The notes under the pieces are model-generated. The model had not been told where the DNA came from and made no database searches. It saw only the letters and a list, made by a program, of their open reading frames with translations. A program made the position numbers and the translations under genes. Of a stretch of DNA of 64,000 nucleotides, positions 42,321 to 54,729 are shown piece after piece. Positions within the stretch are counted from its first letter, which is position 1; each line of letters opens with the position of its first letter. This DNA is from Pseudovirgaria hyperparasitica (lineage: Eukaryota > Ascomycota > Dothideomycetes > Acrospermales > Acrospermaceae): contig NW_022985553.1 of the NCBI RefSeq assembly GCF_010093815.1, forward strand, positions 1,088,133 to 1,152,132, given 5' to 3'.

Positions 42321-45179
42321 GGCTGCGGTTGGTGGGTGTTGCGTTTGGGCTTGATGGTGATTGGTGCTATGGCTTGTTTTGGTGCTGTGGCAGGTATCCC
42401 TGGACGCGAGGACGAGGCGTGTTTGTTGGTGCTATGGACTTTTGTTGCTTTGTGGCGGATGGCGTTGTTGAATTCCGTTCGGCTTTGGTGCTGTGGGCTC
42501 AAGTGTTCACACTTTTTTTAAACCTTTGGGCAAGTCACGCAATGGACAGTATAAACAGCAAGCTGATTGTTGGAGTTTTGTACCGATGAGTGGTTGTTTA
42601 ATTGGAGATTTTTGTACGAATAGAACAAAGTTTGAGAATTTAGGTATCCAATTGGACAAGTGTCGATGATAGGAGAATGCTTCGGAGGAAAAGGGGTGAA
42701 GTGCTGGAGTCGACGACATTGCCTAGAATGGTCGTGTTTATATAGACCCCTAAGCAGTCCCTCCCTGGTTGTTGAGTGAATTGATCGAAGCCGACGCCGG
42801 TAACAACGAAACATCAAAAAGGAGGGGTAGCGGGGCACCAGAAATTGCGCGATAGCAAGGTAAAGCATCGGACAGCCAATGCATTATCTGCAATGGTGGA
42901 GCGTAAGAAGCTGTCGTCTGCTAGGATCGATGGCTTGTGATAGTTGTAATTCGTGCGATGCCTTGATGCCTGCTTCGGTTAGTCACTACCATTTGCACCA
43001 TCAGCAGGCGAGCGGGTTCATGGGCTGACATCTGCACTCTACTGGCTTTTGAGACAGAATCGCCCGCGTTGGCGTTGCACTCTGATGTCATTCGAGCGAT
43101 TTATCGAGACCTGATCGTCTCCGTGTGCTGCCGTTCATGGGCTGTGTTGTTTTCGTATCCGGGAATGAGAGAGGCTCTTGGCGTGGGTATAAACACAACA
43201 TCTGGAGTAGATTCCGGGTGATGGACAGCCTTGTCCAACCCCAGCAGCATTTCATCCGGACGACAGCCCTTGGATCCTAGTGCTGAGAGACTGCAAAAAT
43301 CTGTAGTGTAAGCGTGACGCAAGTGGAGAATAACTGCAAAGCTTCCCTCATGTGGATATCACTTTCTCCTTACACATGCAGACGTGACAGTAGTATGCCG
43401 GTGGACAAATCACCCAACGTCATAACTAACTCCACCCAAATTGTTATTGGCCTGCTCCTGTGATGCTTCCAGACGGTGCATCGGGATCAGACGTGGGTAT
43501 AGTTCGGCGGGCCGCTCGCGCATTAGGTAGAGTATTTCATGACATGGCTAGTTGTGTCACATTCGGTCTGTCATGCCTGGCTAGTTCGCCGCAAAGGCTT
43601 CTTGGATGTTATGGACATGATGGAGAGTCGTGTAGACATTCTCGTTGACCCCAGGTGGAAATGATCAGCCTAGGCTTGTAGATTACCTGGATCCATGCGT
43701 CTGACCCCAAGGCGCTCGTAACCGAAGGCGTGAAACGCACGCATGAGCAGCATTGGCCCGGTCCTGAAGACTTGAATAGCGTCCAGAATGTCTATGTATG
43801 CTCGTAATTAACTATGGCATCACTGTCATGCAGTGGGGTCTGCGATGGTGACCATCACATTTGAAAATCCCATAGTTGTCCGCAGATTCCTGGTAGAGAT
43901 GCCACTTCGATATTCCGAGGAGTATGCCTTGCAAGCTCTCGCTTCTTCTAGTGCATATGCTCCTTCCATTCTTTATGAATATTATGCGGCTTGGATTTGG
44001 CGACTTTTGGCCATGGATCTATCAACCAGGATTATTCCACTCTCTCCAAGGTGAGCTTCAGTCCGAGGAAATCGGTTTTGAGCAGCGACGCCTCTTCTAC
44101 TCCATCTTGACCGTCTTTCCAAATCCTCAGTTTTGTGACTTGGAGGACGAGTCATGATGCGCCACCAACGGGATATACCTATTAAACAAGGTTTCTAGGC
44201 AGTACGGAATCCTTCGATCCTTTAATGCTATGCTCCTTGTAAACGTTGTGCGACATCATTATCAGGTGAATGGCATTCGCGAAAACCTTCAGCTATGTTT
44301 TGAATCCGCAAATCTGGGGTAAGTCGCCAAGATCAGGCTTTTCCATTCGAGTAGCTTGAGTAATGAAGGCTCAATAAAGACCCGCGTACTAGACACCCTC
44401 TTTCTACGTTGACAAGCCATCTTGACGCAGGCGGATACTTGGTGGTAGGAGTCAATTGGACAAATCGCTATTAAAGAGGCGGAAAATGTTGAGCTTAGAG
44501 TCGCAGGTCGTTGGAGGAACGCTGCTGTGGGTGAACTTGTAAAAGTGTACTGAAGGACCAGATAGAGGTTGCATAAAGAACCACCGATACACGCCACCAG
44601 AGTGCATCAGTATGCCTGCTTGGTGCCAGCATCACAAATCCTTCTTCGTACAAAGGGATTGTTGACCTACCTCGTGGCTCCATTTTGAGTGCGTGAATGG
44701 GGAGGTGGCTCATCAGCGGAAACACATGTTCAGGTTTCGAAGGTGCTCAAGGATGCGCCGTTCAAAGTGGCCATGAGGACCAGCTCGAAGTGTTCAATGC
44801 ACAAGTACGCTAGTTACGTTGTAATAACCGAAGCAAACAAGTCTTGAGATAATTCATGTGGCATAGATCGCATCTGATTCGAATTTATCGACCGCAGCTG
44901 TTTCAACGCAGCCAGTGTGCAGATGACACTCTTTTTACTTGTACTCGAAGCCTTTCTCCGAAATACTCCTGTGACCAAGGACTATGTTCGACAAGTCGCG
45001 GCACAGGAGATATGTCAACACATATCGAAGAAAACCACAATTCTCAAGGTTATAGTCTTTGGCACGGAGACTTGCTGCTTTTATGGACCCAACACGGTTC
45101 GAGTTTTGATTCGCTTGGTATGATGCGCCATACAACAATATTTTACATTCAGACTCGCAAATACGGGTGTATAATATTG
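42321..45179. other. 2.9-kb stretch without a convincing gene
   Basis: Many short frames occur on both strands (longest about 116 codons), none recognisable and most mutually overlapping. A patch at 43850-44160 has two overlapping rightward frames with somewhat protein-like composition (SYAPSILYEYYAAWIW-type), but without family or splice support. No terminal repeats, target duplications or element proteins seen. It could hold a decayed gene or non-coding RNA. Confidence 0.4.
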
Positions 45180-46436
45180 CTATGAGCCGTTATCCTCGTC
45201 TGTCTTTTCCGACGCGGCTAGGCGAACAGCATAATCTCCAAGGAGTCCTGTAGCAATGAAGCCACCGGTAATCCAGCAGCCATTCTTGAACCACCACCAG
45301 CAGTTCGTCACGCTCTTCAGGTTCACCTTGTAGATCATGGACACCAGGCTGATTGCACCAAACCCACAGCTACCGACAAAAAAGACAGGCCCAGCACCTG
45401 CAGCAGCTCCAGCGACAGCAAGGAGTCCAATCTGCACAACAGCCAGCCCAGTCAGCACAGCTTTGGTTTCTTTCTCATGTCGCAGCGCTATACTCTTAAT
45501 ACCGGCTTTGACGTCGTCTTTGATGTCCATGTGGGCGTATATCATGTCATACAACACAGTCCAAGCAATGTTACTTGCGTATAGGCATGCAGCAGCTGTA
45601 AGTGCATCCTGGTTAGAAAAAAGATCTACGCCGAGGGCTGGAAAGCCCATGAAAGCGCCCCAGGAGAAGGTCAAGCCGAGTACGGCTTGGGGATAGTGCG
45701 TGACACGCTTGGCCAGCGGATATGTTGCTACCAAGAGTAATGATGGGACCCCATAGTAGAGGCACTGAGTAGGGAACTGAAGCAGGACCGTAAGGCCAAC
45801 AAGTAACTGTGCTCCAGTGAAAATGATTGCTGATTCAGGCTTCACTGCCCCTCGAGCGATTGGTCGAAGCCGCGTACGAGTGACATGAGGATCAAGATTA
45901 CGATCCCAGAGGTCGTTGATGGTGCATCCAGCTCCTCGCATGACCAGCGCTCCAGTCAAGAACAAGCTCGTGTATCCTGCGATGGCAAGCGGTGTTGCCA
46001 TTGGTATAGCCATCGGCGCAGCTAGAAGCGTACTAAAGAGGCATGGAAAGAAAAGGTAGTATGTACCAGTAGGCTTGTCGAGACGAACAAGTTCTGCATA
46101 TGGTACGACGGCATCTGGCAGATATGATAAGAGTCCAGCAGTTGGACGCTGGTAAGGCTGAAGTTGCGCCTGTGTTGCTGCTCTGTTAGGTAGAATAGAT
46201 GACGAAGTGTCTACTATTGTATGCGACTGAAGTCGAGCGAGCGGCGGAGAACCCAGCGTGATCGTATGTGGTCGTCTCGTATGCCATGATTGTTTCGCTA
46301 CTTGATGAGTGTGAGAGGATCTAGTGAATGAGATGAGGCGGCGAAAGGAGCGGAATTTCCGGCAGTGAAAAGTGTTTCGCGGCGTTGATCGCAGACATGC
46401 TTCGGGTGCAAGTCTTACCCAAAGTACGCTCGCCAT
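45180..46436 (-). CDS. COQ2: 4-hydroxybenzoate polyprenyltransferase, mitochondrial
   Basis: A single frame of 418 residues from the ATG at 46436. The N-terminal 75 residues are rich in Arg, Ser and Thr (FHCRKFRSFRRLISFTRSS), a mitochondrial presequence. The UbiA-type core has both Asp-rich motifs: NDLWDRNLDPHVTRTRLRP near 170 and YDMIYAHMDIKDDVKAGIKS near 293, with about eight membrane segments and the start RLDKPTGTYYLFFPC. The enzyme attaches the polyprenyl tail to 4-hydroxybenzoate in the inner membrane, the second step of ubiquinone synthesis. Identification is firm. Divergent from the JmjC gene across 308 bases. Confidence 0.96.
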   Translation of the reverse strand: MASVLWVRLAPEACLRSTPRNTFHCRKFRSFRRLISFTRSSHTHQVAKQSWHTRRPHTITLGSPPLARLQSHTIVDTSSSILPNRAATQAQLQPYQRPTAGLLSYLPDAVVPYAELVRLDKPTGTYYLFFPCLFSTLLAAPMAIPMATPLAIAGYTSLFLTGALVMRGAGCTINDLWDRNLDPHVTRTRLRPIARGAVKPESAIIFTGAQLLVGLTVLLQFPTQCLYYGVPSLLLVATYPLAKRVTHYPQAVLGLTFSWGAFMGFPALGVDLFSNQDALTAAACLYASNIAWTVLYDMIYAHMDIKDDVKAGIKSIALRHEKETKAVLTGLAVVQIGLLAVAGAAAGAGPVFFVGSCGFGAISLVSMIYKVNLKSVTNCWWWFKNGCWITGGFIATGLLGDYAVRLAASEKTDEDNGS

Positions 46437-46744
46437 TATGAAATCAAAGTGAAGTGAATTAGAGACGAAGGGGAATGTTAACGCGTCGACACGTGATCGT
46501 GTTTTTTCCGCTGGTCACTATCCTTGTTCTCGTTGATTGGCTGGTGCAAGTGAGAACGCGACCGAAGCTCCGCTCCGCTCTGCTTTCACCACTCACTACT
46601 CAGATACCTTTGATACTTGCGCCACTCTCTATCTCAGAACACTTTCCGCAGCACTGATCTCTTCATATATCTGTGCTCGCTTTCACCCAAGGCGCGCATA
46701 CAAAGTCACTGGTGTTGCGTTATGCGACGACGCCGTTACACACA
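46437..46744. promoter_or_regulatory. Bidirectional promoter of COQ2 and JmjC gene
   Basis: A 308-base gap between divergent starts. It contains ACACGTGATCG, an E-box-like CACGTG core at about 46491. No more specific evidence. Confidence 0.45.
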
Positions 46745-49700
46745 ATGCCTGCCAAACGCCCTCAGGCAACTTTCGAGCCTATTCCACCAGACTTCGACGT
46801 GAGAGAGCTTGTGGAGTCCACCGACAACTTCCAATATGTTGACCGCATCTCGTGTGAGATGATTGAGCAGCAAGGTGTGGATGCCTTCGAGAAGCTCGTT
46901 CTCCTCCACGTTATCATCGGAGGAAAGCCGCTTGTGGTTGATGGGTTCGAGGATCTCCTAGATCCGTGGACGTTCACGCCCAAATGGCTGATTGACAACC
47001 ATGGCGGTAAAGGTGAGCTCGAAGAAATGGAACTCGCTCGATGAGCTTACACTGACTGTGAACGTAGTCGAGAACGCGCGCAACCTGACCAACCAACAGA
47101 ATCTTCCTCTCACGATCCGCCACTATTTGAATAATATGGGCTCGCTCACTGAGCAGTTCTTCCAGAAATCGAGTAACTACAAAGACAAGAATAGACAGCG
47201 AATGTATCTCAAGGACATCGATTGTCCACCGGTATGGCATGACAAGCTTAAAGAGCAAATTCCTGCCGGTGTATTTTATTTGAATGAGAGTACTGGTGCA
47301 TTTGGCGGAGTCGGTGCTGTTGATGAACCCATTATTGCAGCCAGCGGCCGTCGGAACCGTGGATATGGAAGAGCAGGCGACCTCATGAGTAGCCTCCCAG
47401 CCGACATGAGGGCCGAGAATCTCATGTGCTATATCGGGCACGAGGGGACCTACACGCCTTCGCATAAAGAGATGTGTGCTTCACTTGGTCAGAACATCAT
47501 GGTCGACGCGTCCACTGCTGTTGGAGAAGATGGAAAGCCTGAAAGACCGGGCTCGTCACTCTGGTTCATGACTGAGACTAAAGACAGACACCTCGTCCAG
47601 GAGTATTGGTTGTCGATTCTCGGACACGACATTGAAGTGGAAAATCACTTTGCGCAGATCATGGCTTGGGTTTCGGCGCCCTTCAGGACTTACGTGGTGG
47701 AACAAAGACCCGGTGACTTCATATTGATTCCACCACTCGCGCCACATCAGGTATGGAATCGAGGGACTCGGACTATGAAAGTTGCTTGGAATCGGACCAC
47801 AGTGGAAACCTTGGAGATGGCAATCAACGAGGCCATACCGAATGCGCGGATGGTTTGTCGTGACGAGCAGTACAAGAACAAAGCAATCATCTACTACACC
47901 CTCACAAAGTACGGCACCATTCTGAAAAATGTCAAGCTTATGTGCGAAGCAAATCCGGAGAATGCGTACGCCTATTCCAGCAACATCAAGATACGACAAC
48001 TGAACAAGGACTTCAAACGACTGTTTGACCTCTACAAGAACATCGTACTCTCGGAGATGTTCGCAGTGGATGGCGCAAAGGAACACCCGGAATTTCTACC
48101 ATTCGACTCGAATGTTACGTGCGCGTACTGCCGTGGTAACATTTTCAACCGCTTCCTGACGTGCAAGGCCTGTCCAAGGGCACTTGGCACCGATGTTGAC
48201 GAACCTTACGATGTTTGCATGGATTGCTATGTCATGGGTAGAAGCTGTGCTTGCACTTCCGACTTGAAATGGTGTGAGCAGTGGAGGTGGAAAGACCTAC
48301 TCTACAAATACGAGGAATGGCGCCGTATCATCATTGACATTGACGGAGGTGTTACTGAAAAGACTCCCCAGCAAATCAGTGAAGAAAGGAGGTACTACGG
48401 CAAGAAAACTCTTGCACAGATATGTCAAGAACAGTTACGCATTAGACCATGGGTAGATATCCAGAATCCCCAACAGCAGGAAGAGAATGAGGAAGACGAA
48501 AGCCGGTTCAACGAAGACGGGACACTAAAGAAGACACCAAAAAAGCAAAGCAAAAATCACGATGCCAATCACAAAGCTTGTCACGTTTGCCTCCATAAGC
48601 ATCCCAAATGGAAGATGGCCAACTGTCAATTTTGTGACCTATGGTATTGCTACGGCAGTCTCTACCGCGCTCAAGACCTGCTACCACAGACTGTTATGGA
48701 GGACCTCCACTGGAAATGCCCACATTGTCGCCGACAATGCAATACTGGACGATGCCGGGCAGACCCAAGGCAACGACCATTCGAGCCAAAGGGGACTTTA
48801 CTAGGTCATGACACCAGGAAGGTCGCCGATGTGCGCAGTATCGAGGCTCTTTTCAACTATGGCATCTCAAACCTGCACTGGACGAACGAAGAGGGAGATC
48901 CACGTGCTAGCTCACGACTCATAGCTCTGCAAGCAGCAGCAGAACGTGCTAAGCAGCAAGACTCGACTTTAGACCCACATTTTGAAGACGAGCACGGCAT
49001 TCGCTTCTCCCCTGTTCACGAAACAACGAGTATCAATGGGGGCATTGATGACACCATGATTGATCCAGCACTTGGTGGTACAGGTATTAGTAAAAGTAGT
49101 ACCAACAACAACGAGGATCTTAACAGCGAGCTCGAAGTCGAAAATGCCAATGGATTTGACGATGGACTCACCTCTTACCACGATGCTGGTGATTCCAACA
49201 AGAAAAAACGGAAACGCGGCGAACAAATCCAAATCCAGCTGAAAACAAAGGCCCCGAAGAGACAGAAGAAGAATGCAAACGAAGAGCCCGAGCAAGAAGC
49301 CTCGGGACCAGTCAGTGCAGCTACCGATGCAACCAAGGAGTTCCGTAGACAGCAAGAACAAAAATTACTTGCGCAAGCTCGCGAGGAAGACCGCTATATC
49401 ATAGTTTGGGGTGCTATGAGAGCTAAGAAACTGCTTGTTAAGCTAGACATCGACTCGCACAAGCTAGTCGAGATCACGTCTCGTCCTCCTGCTGGTGGTC
49501 TTCCGATCAGACGTCGGCAAATCAACAACGGCGCTTCTCGCCAGACATCTACGAATGGGGTAATTCTACAATCTGATGTCAACAAACCCAGTCCCAAATC
49601 GGGAGACAAAGCTTCGAATGGTGGCCCAGCAAAGCCAGTCTCAGCACTAGTTCGTGTTCGTGGTGAAAAAGACGACACCTATACCACTCGGAAACGGTGG

Positions 49701-50447
49701 TCAGAGCCGTCGCAAAAAAAGGGCGGCTACCAGGCTAGGACTCTTGAAGAAATCGATATCCCTTCTGATGGAGAGGTGTCTGAAGAAGAGTATGCTCCGC
49801 GCGCTCAAAGGCGCCGCGTAATGGATGAAGAGGAACTTGTCCAGCTTCCGGATGACTTCAAAGATGGTACTGTCAATCGGCGTCACACGACTGGCCAAGT
49901 AAGTGGGTCCACGGCTCAGATTCGACCGCCGCCCTCAAAGCAGAACAATGGAAAGTTCGCACGACCAAGTCTCCCGAGCAAGGCACATCTCGAGGCGCAA
50001 GCAAAAGCTGCCAGAGAGGCAGCAGCACAGATGGATGAAGCAAATCGTAAGGCAAAGATGATGGCAGCAGGTATGGCCGATGAGGACGTCCCGATCACCA
50101 TCCCGGACGATGATTCGAACACATCGTCGTCAGAGGGGGAACTGGTTGCCAGGCTGTCACCGCAACCAAAGACACCCACGGCGCCCGTGATACCGGTCAC
50201 GATAGGGTTCACGCCTGTCAACACAAAGCCATCTGAATCCCCGCAAGAGCGTCGGTCCATTTTCGACAAGATGAAGAACAAGAACGTCAAGATTGTAGGC
50301 AGATCGAGCAAGACGAAGACGCTACCAATAGCAAAGGCTGGAGCAGCTGTATCGAATCTCAGAGCTGACTCAGAATCGGAGGATTCTGAAGAGATTTCTG
50401 CCCCAGCGCCAGCAAAGAAGAGAGGCCGGCCACGGAAGGTTCCATGA
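46745..50447 (+). CDS. JmjC-domain chromatin protein with Cys-rich zinc finger and AT-hook
   Basis: Exons 46745-47012 and 47068-50447 (55-nt intron, GTGAGC donor) join to 1215 residues. The JmjC fold spans about 60-340: CYIGHEGTYTPSHKEMCASL supplies the HxE iron ligands (near 221), and IPPLAPHQVWNRG the distal His (near 315). Cys-rich blocks follow: CAYCRGNIFNRFLTCKACP with CMDCYVMGRSCAC (about 439 on), and CHVCLHKHP, CQFCDLWYC, KCPHCRRQCNTGRC (about 560-620), the pattern of the R1-type zinc finger (zf-4CXXC_R1). The rest is disordered, with Lys/Arg stretches and a final AT-hook KKRGRPRK. Known relatives demethylate histone lysines or limit heterochromatin; HxE...H is compatible with activity. 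The particular histone mark cannot be told. Nuclear location is likely. Confidence 0.92.
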
Positions 50448-51616
50448 TACGAGACAGCCGCATGTGTTGCCGATTAGTTTTCTCCCGCTTTGTTCTCTGA
50501 CGAGTCTTACTAAAGGAGCCATGGGTGGTTGTTATAGTTAGCATGGTGTTTATATGGTTTTGAAGTGTGGTTTGGACGGCAAGAAGATGGAAAGTGTGTA
50601 TCATGTTGTGCATAGTTCACACGCCCAGTATCATATCATGTGAATGAAGCTTCATGCAGGCTTTTTGCTGCAAAATGTGCGTGTTCACGTTGCTATTGTT
50701 GTAGTAAGATGTTCCAGTGATAATTAGTGGTAAAAGCCTACGTCCCAATGAAGACTAGCGAACGGACAATTCGTGCACAGGGCTGGCAGTTTCATCTCGC
50801 TTAGTCGCCCTGGAAGTTTGATGAAGGAACGTGAAGTCTAGCACCAATTAGAGTCACCAGCATACGTCCATGATACACACATACATTGAAGAACCTCGAC
50901 CACATTGAAGATAGTGTCGCAGCTTGTGCGGCAAGATGCGTTGCTGTAGTGGTTCAAAAGCGGGTATGACAGTGCAGTGTACCCGTATGACGAGTACGTG
51001 TAGTCATGTAGCTATGTAGCCATGTATAGGGTCATTTCCTTTGGGCATTATCACGATGCATGTGAAGTGGACGGCATACGGACATTTCCCAGTTCTGCTC
51101 GTTTCATGCAGTAGGCTTCTCCGTATGCATCTCGTTGTTCGTCAGTTCAATAGCAGTAGGATAGTAATACCACCTCGTTGCACGACCTCACACGAATAGA
51201 ACAACTCATACCCAGCTCGATCCAGCCTCGCACCATCACACATTGATATTGGTGCTTCGTGATGAGATCTAGGGCGGGTCCAATCGAAGTGATTGGCAAG
51301 TGGATCTGCGGATGCGTCCGAAGCGCGCTGATTGGTTGCGGCTGCTTTTGCCCGTGAATGACAACAAGGGTCCCGCAAATCACGCCAAGCATGAGGCTAC
51401 GGACTTCTCCTATATATCCTCGACGCGCCATCCATCTCCCCCGAGCCGATCCACCATCTCACTTTCACGCCATCCAAACTTTTTCGCAACTTTCACTTCT
51501 GATTATCCTCCGACGTGCCCATCACTCGTTTCTGGGCCTTTGACCATACACTCGCTACTACTTCCTAGTCTATCAACGTCGAGATACCTGCAGTAATCCT
51601 ACCTTTCATCACAATC
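50448..51616. other. Intergenic region, promoter of the GPI-type gene
   Basis: About 1.2 kb. A short imperfect repeat of TATGTAGC type lies at about 51003-51028. The final 250 bases are C/T-rich with TATATATCC at 51410, a plausible core promoter. Overlapping minus-strand frames at 51142-51431 are not family-like. Confidence 0.45.
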
Positions 51617-52311
51617 ATGCGCACCCAGTTCTTCGTCGCCGCCCTTGTGGCTTCTGCTGCATCCTTCGTCGCCGCACAAGACGCCAACTGCGAAGCTGAG
51701 AACATCGTCGAGGCGTGTCTGCCCAGTGTGCAAATTCGCATCGATGCATGCGACAGTCAGGACTGGAGGTGCCAGTGCGATACCTACCAGCAGCTGTTGA
51801 CGTGAGTATTCTCCGCCCGTCCTACTTGGACCATCAATGAAGGAATTCGTGGACTCTTGTGGCAGGATTGGCATGCATGCATGTGTAAGAGGAGGACCGG
51901 GGCGCTGTGCCACATATCACACAATCCGCCATTCTCTCACCGCTCAGACCTCGTGCTGATACGTGGCGTGCATATAGGTGCTACGACAACTGCCCCAACG
52001 ACGCACGCAAGCCCAGTGTGCAGAACCAGGTTACGCAGTTCTGTGCTGCTGCTAGGTATGACTTCTCTCCTTCCGGCGATTCGACGATGCACGATGCTAA
52101 CGGGTCCAATAGCGCATACCAACCCTCCTCCACGGTGGCTCCAGCCAGCTCGACACCGACGCCTTCTGCTGCGACTAGCACGACTGACGAGCAGCCCTCT
52201 GAGACTGGTAGTGGAGCGCAGGAGACGAATAGTCAGGGTGCTGCTGGTGTGGTTGCGGTGCCTGTTGGTGCTGTGTTTGGTGTGCTGATGGGGCTTGCTG
52301 GATTGTTGTAA
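51617..52311 (+). CDS. GPI-anchored Cys-rich cell-wall protein
   Basis: Exons 51617-51801, 51978-52055 and 52113-52311 join to 153 residues. A signal peptide (MRTQFFVAALVASAASFVAA) precedes a compact domain with eight or nine cysteines (NCEAEN, EACLPS, DACDSQ, RCQCDTY, TCYDNCPND, TQFCAAA). A Ser/Thr/Pro-rich stalk follows (AYQPSSTVAPASSTPTPSAA), then a hydrophobic end (AAGVVAVPVGAVFGVLMGLA), the layout of a GPI-anchored wall or membrane protein. It is not a typical CFEM spacing. The first intron is 176 nt, long for this window; the second is 57 nt with a good GCTAAC branch site. Splices restore LLTCYDNC and CAASAYQP. Function beyond surface location is unknown. Confidence 0.85.
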
Positions 52312-52652
52312 GAGGGCAGCGAGGAAGAGCGGTTGTGGGAATGATATGACAATGTGGATCAAGAGCACGTCTGGTTTTGATGTTTCAGTTACATAGGTAT
52401 AGTAATACTAATATCATGTTCGTTTGCATTTCTTGAGAGCACTAGGGGTGCATGATATACTATGCTCGCTCATCCGGAGTCATCAAGGCATGTATGGATG
52501 CTCTGGCGTTGTACGAATTATCTGTGCCGGACCACACGAGGCGGAATCCAATGGCGAACAAATGCCAAGAAGTTCTCCGAGTGTCAGACAGTATGTGGCA
52601 ACAACATGTTCGCTATGCTAACAATATATACAGATGAAGATTACGCCAGTGA
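52312..52652. other. Intergenic region between convergent genes
   Basis: About 340 bases between the stop of the GPI-type gene and the stop of kynureninase. Nothing recognised; it should hold both 3' untranslated regions. Confidence 0.45.
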
Positions 52653-54170
52653 CTACGAGCTAATTGCCTTCTCCAACACCTCCATGAACTTCCAGACGTC
52701 CGTGAAGTTGTTATATATCGGTACAGGAGCCACTCTGATCACGCCAGGCTTCCTCTGATCGCATACCACACCAGCATTCTTAAAGAAATCACCAGCCTTC
52801 TCCAGCAGTCCATCCCTGAGCAGTACACTCAGCTGCGCGCCTCTCTCTGCCACATTCCGTGGCGTCAATACCGTAAATGCACCCTCATACCTCTCCAGGA
52901 TACCATCCAAAAGGAACTCCGCATAGCTTGTTAACAACAGACTCTTCGCTCGCAGACTTGCCATATCAGTCTTGTTGAACACGCTCAACGCCCCGGAGAG
53001 AGACGCCAGATCCACCACACTTGGATTCGAGCACTGGAACCCAGCCGCGCCTGGCGTCGGCCTGAACTTGTTGTCCATCAAAAACCGCGTGTCCTTGTCA
53101 TGCCCATACCACCCCGTCAACCGCGGCCTGAACATCGGCACCGAGTCCACACCATCAGAGTACGTCACCGCGCCATGTTTCTCATGCACGAAACACCCCC
53201 CAATACTCCCCGGCCCAGCATTCAGGTACTTGTACGTACACCACACCGCAAAATCCACATTCCAGTCATGCAGCTTCAATGGCACATTCCCCGCCGCATG
53301 CGCCAGGTCCCATCCCACCATAATCCCACGCGCCTGCGCATACGCCGTGATGCGCGGTATATCAAACAGCTGGCCAGAGTAATACTGAATGCCCGGCAGC
53401 AGCAGCAGCGCCGCATCATCCGCATGCTCGTCGATAGCAGCCAGGATCTTGGCCGTCGGAATCAGCGCATTGGCATCCGGTTGCACGAGCACCAGCGAAG
53501 CCGCCGGGTCGCGCCCGTGCAGTCGCAGCTGCGATTCCACGGCGTAGTAGTCGCTTGGGAACGGCTTCCATTCGCAGATGATCTTGTGTCGCTGGGCCGT
53601 GGGCGTGTAGAAGCTGGCGAGCATGAGGTGCAGGTTGATGGTGAGGGTGTTCATGATGATTACTTCGTCCGGCTGGGCGCCGACGATGGCGGCGCTTTGG
53701 CTAGATGCTTGTGCGGCTAGGTCTTGCCATGCTGGGAGTGGTGATGCGGTGAGACCGTGGTGGTGGCCTTGGACGCCGACGGAGGCCCATGTGTCGAGGT
53801 GGGCGGCGAGGTAGGTGCGTACGGCTTTGGGCTGGCATCCGAGGGAGTTGCCGCAGAAATATACGGCGGGCTCGTTGTCTTCGGCGGTGGTGGCGTCGGC
53901 ATTGTTTGTGGTGGTGGTGGTGGTGGTGGTGGTGGTGGTGAGGTCTTGCGCGCTGTCGTTGCGGAGTGTGGTGGTTTGGAGCGTGGATGTAGCGACAGGG
54001 ATGGATTTCGCGGCCAGGCTTGCTTTGGTAGGGATGATGAAATCGGCGCGCAGGGCGGCGAGGGGATCTTGTGCGTCGAGTGAGGCGGCGTATTCGCGTG
54101 TGTTTGCGGATTCGGGGAAGGTGATAGAGTGACCCTGGAGGAGGGCGGTGGTGAAGTTGGAGGTCTCCAT
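52653..54170 (-). CDS. BNA5: Kynureninase
   Basis: A single frame of 505 residues from the ATG at 54170. The enzyme uses pyridoxal phosphate to cleave kynurenine or 3-hydroxykynurenine to anthranilate or 3-hydroxyanthranilate plus alanine, in the route from tryptophan to NAD. Markers: [34 protein letters not shown]-type block, [18 protein letters not shown] (Asp contacting the cofactor) and [19 protein letters not shown] with the Schiff-base Lys near residue 311. It is longer than typical (about 460) because of a Thr-rich insertion after residue 75, where an (ACC)10-ACA run encodes eleven threonines. Tandem with IDO, which lies 559 bases upstream in the same orientation. Confidence 0.95.
   Translation of the reverse strand: METSNFTTALLQGHSITFPESANTREYAASLDAQDPLAALRADFIIPTKASLAAKSIPVATSTLQTTTLRNDSAQDLTTTTTTTTTTTNNADATTAEDNEPAVYFCGNSLGCQPKAVRTYLAAHLDTWASVGVQGHHHGLTASPLPAWQDLAAQASSQSAAIVGAQPDEVIIMNTLTINLHLMLASFYTPTAQRHKIICEWKPFPSDYYAVESQLRLHGRDPAASLVLVQPDANALIPTAKILAAIDEHADDAALLLLPGIQYYSGQLFDIPRITAYAQARGIMVGWDLAHAAGNVPLKLHDWNVDFAVWCTYKYLNAGPGSIGGCFVHEKHGAVTYSDGVDSVPMFRPRLTGWYGHDKDTRFLMDNKFRPTPGAAGFQCSNPSVVDLASLSGALSVFNKTDMASLRAKSLLLTSYAEFLLDGILERYEGAFTVLTPRNVAERGAQLSVLLRDGLLEKAGDFFKNAGVVCDQRKPGVIRVAPVPIYNNFTDVWKFMEVLEKAISS
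53907..53939 (-). repeat. In-frame (ACC)n microsatellite in kynureninase
   Basis: On the minus strand ten ACC codons and one ACA encode eleven consecutive threonines. The run sits in a non-conserved linker before the VYFCGNSLG block, so length changes should be tolerated. Confidence 0.85.
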
Positions 54171-54729
54171 CGCTGGGAAAGGGGTCGATTGTAATGGAAT
54201 TTTGTGTGTGAACGTCTATGTGTGTGTGTCTGTGTGGATGGATTGTGAGTAGTAGTGGGATATTGTCGTTCTACTTTATGCCCTCGAGGGCGGCGAGGTG
54301 GACGTCGTCATGGACGGACCCTGTGGATACTCGATACCTAGAATTGCTTGGTGTTTAGGATGGAGCTCGGAGCGGAAGTCAGAGTAACTGACTCGTGTTC
54401 CGAACAGTCTAGTGCGCCGAGAAAAGATGGGGCGCGTGGCTCGTCGTTTCTCATGAAACGCCTGCCGGGCTTCCATGTTGGTTGATGTGGCAATACTAGC
54501 CTCATTTATTGCATTGCGGGATTCATATGCTGTCATTGCGTTATCTTTGGGCTAGAGTTGGTTGTTGGCATCAAGTTGTGGAGACAGATTGATAGGAGCC
54601 TTGGCCCCTGAGGCCAAGACTATCAGCATTCTTTGGAAGGAGCCCAAGGTACACGATAATGCTCTCCATTACACGCTCAATTGGTCATCTGTATGGATGC
54701 ATGATTTGTATCTACACAATATAGAATCG
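54171..54729. other. Intergenic region between IDO and kynureninase
   Basis: About 560 bases. Just upstream of kynureninase is a TG-rich stretch (54206-54240). A minus-strand frame at 54276-54536 (86 codons) is not family-like. Presumed promoter of kynureninase plus 3' end of IDO. Confidence 0.45.

Noticed and set aside
53100-54132. Rightward frames opposite kynureninase (up to 206 codons)
   Set aside because: Antisense shadows of a GC-rich coding region; one is a Gly/Val run caused by the (ACC)n repeat.
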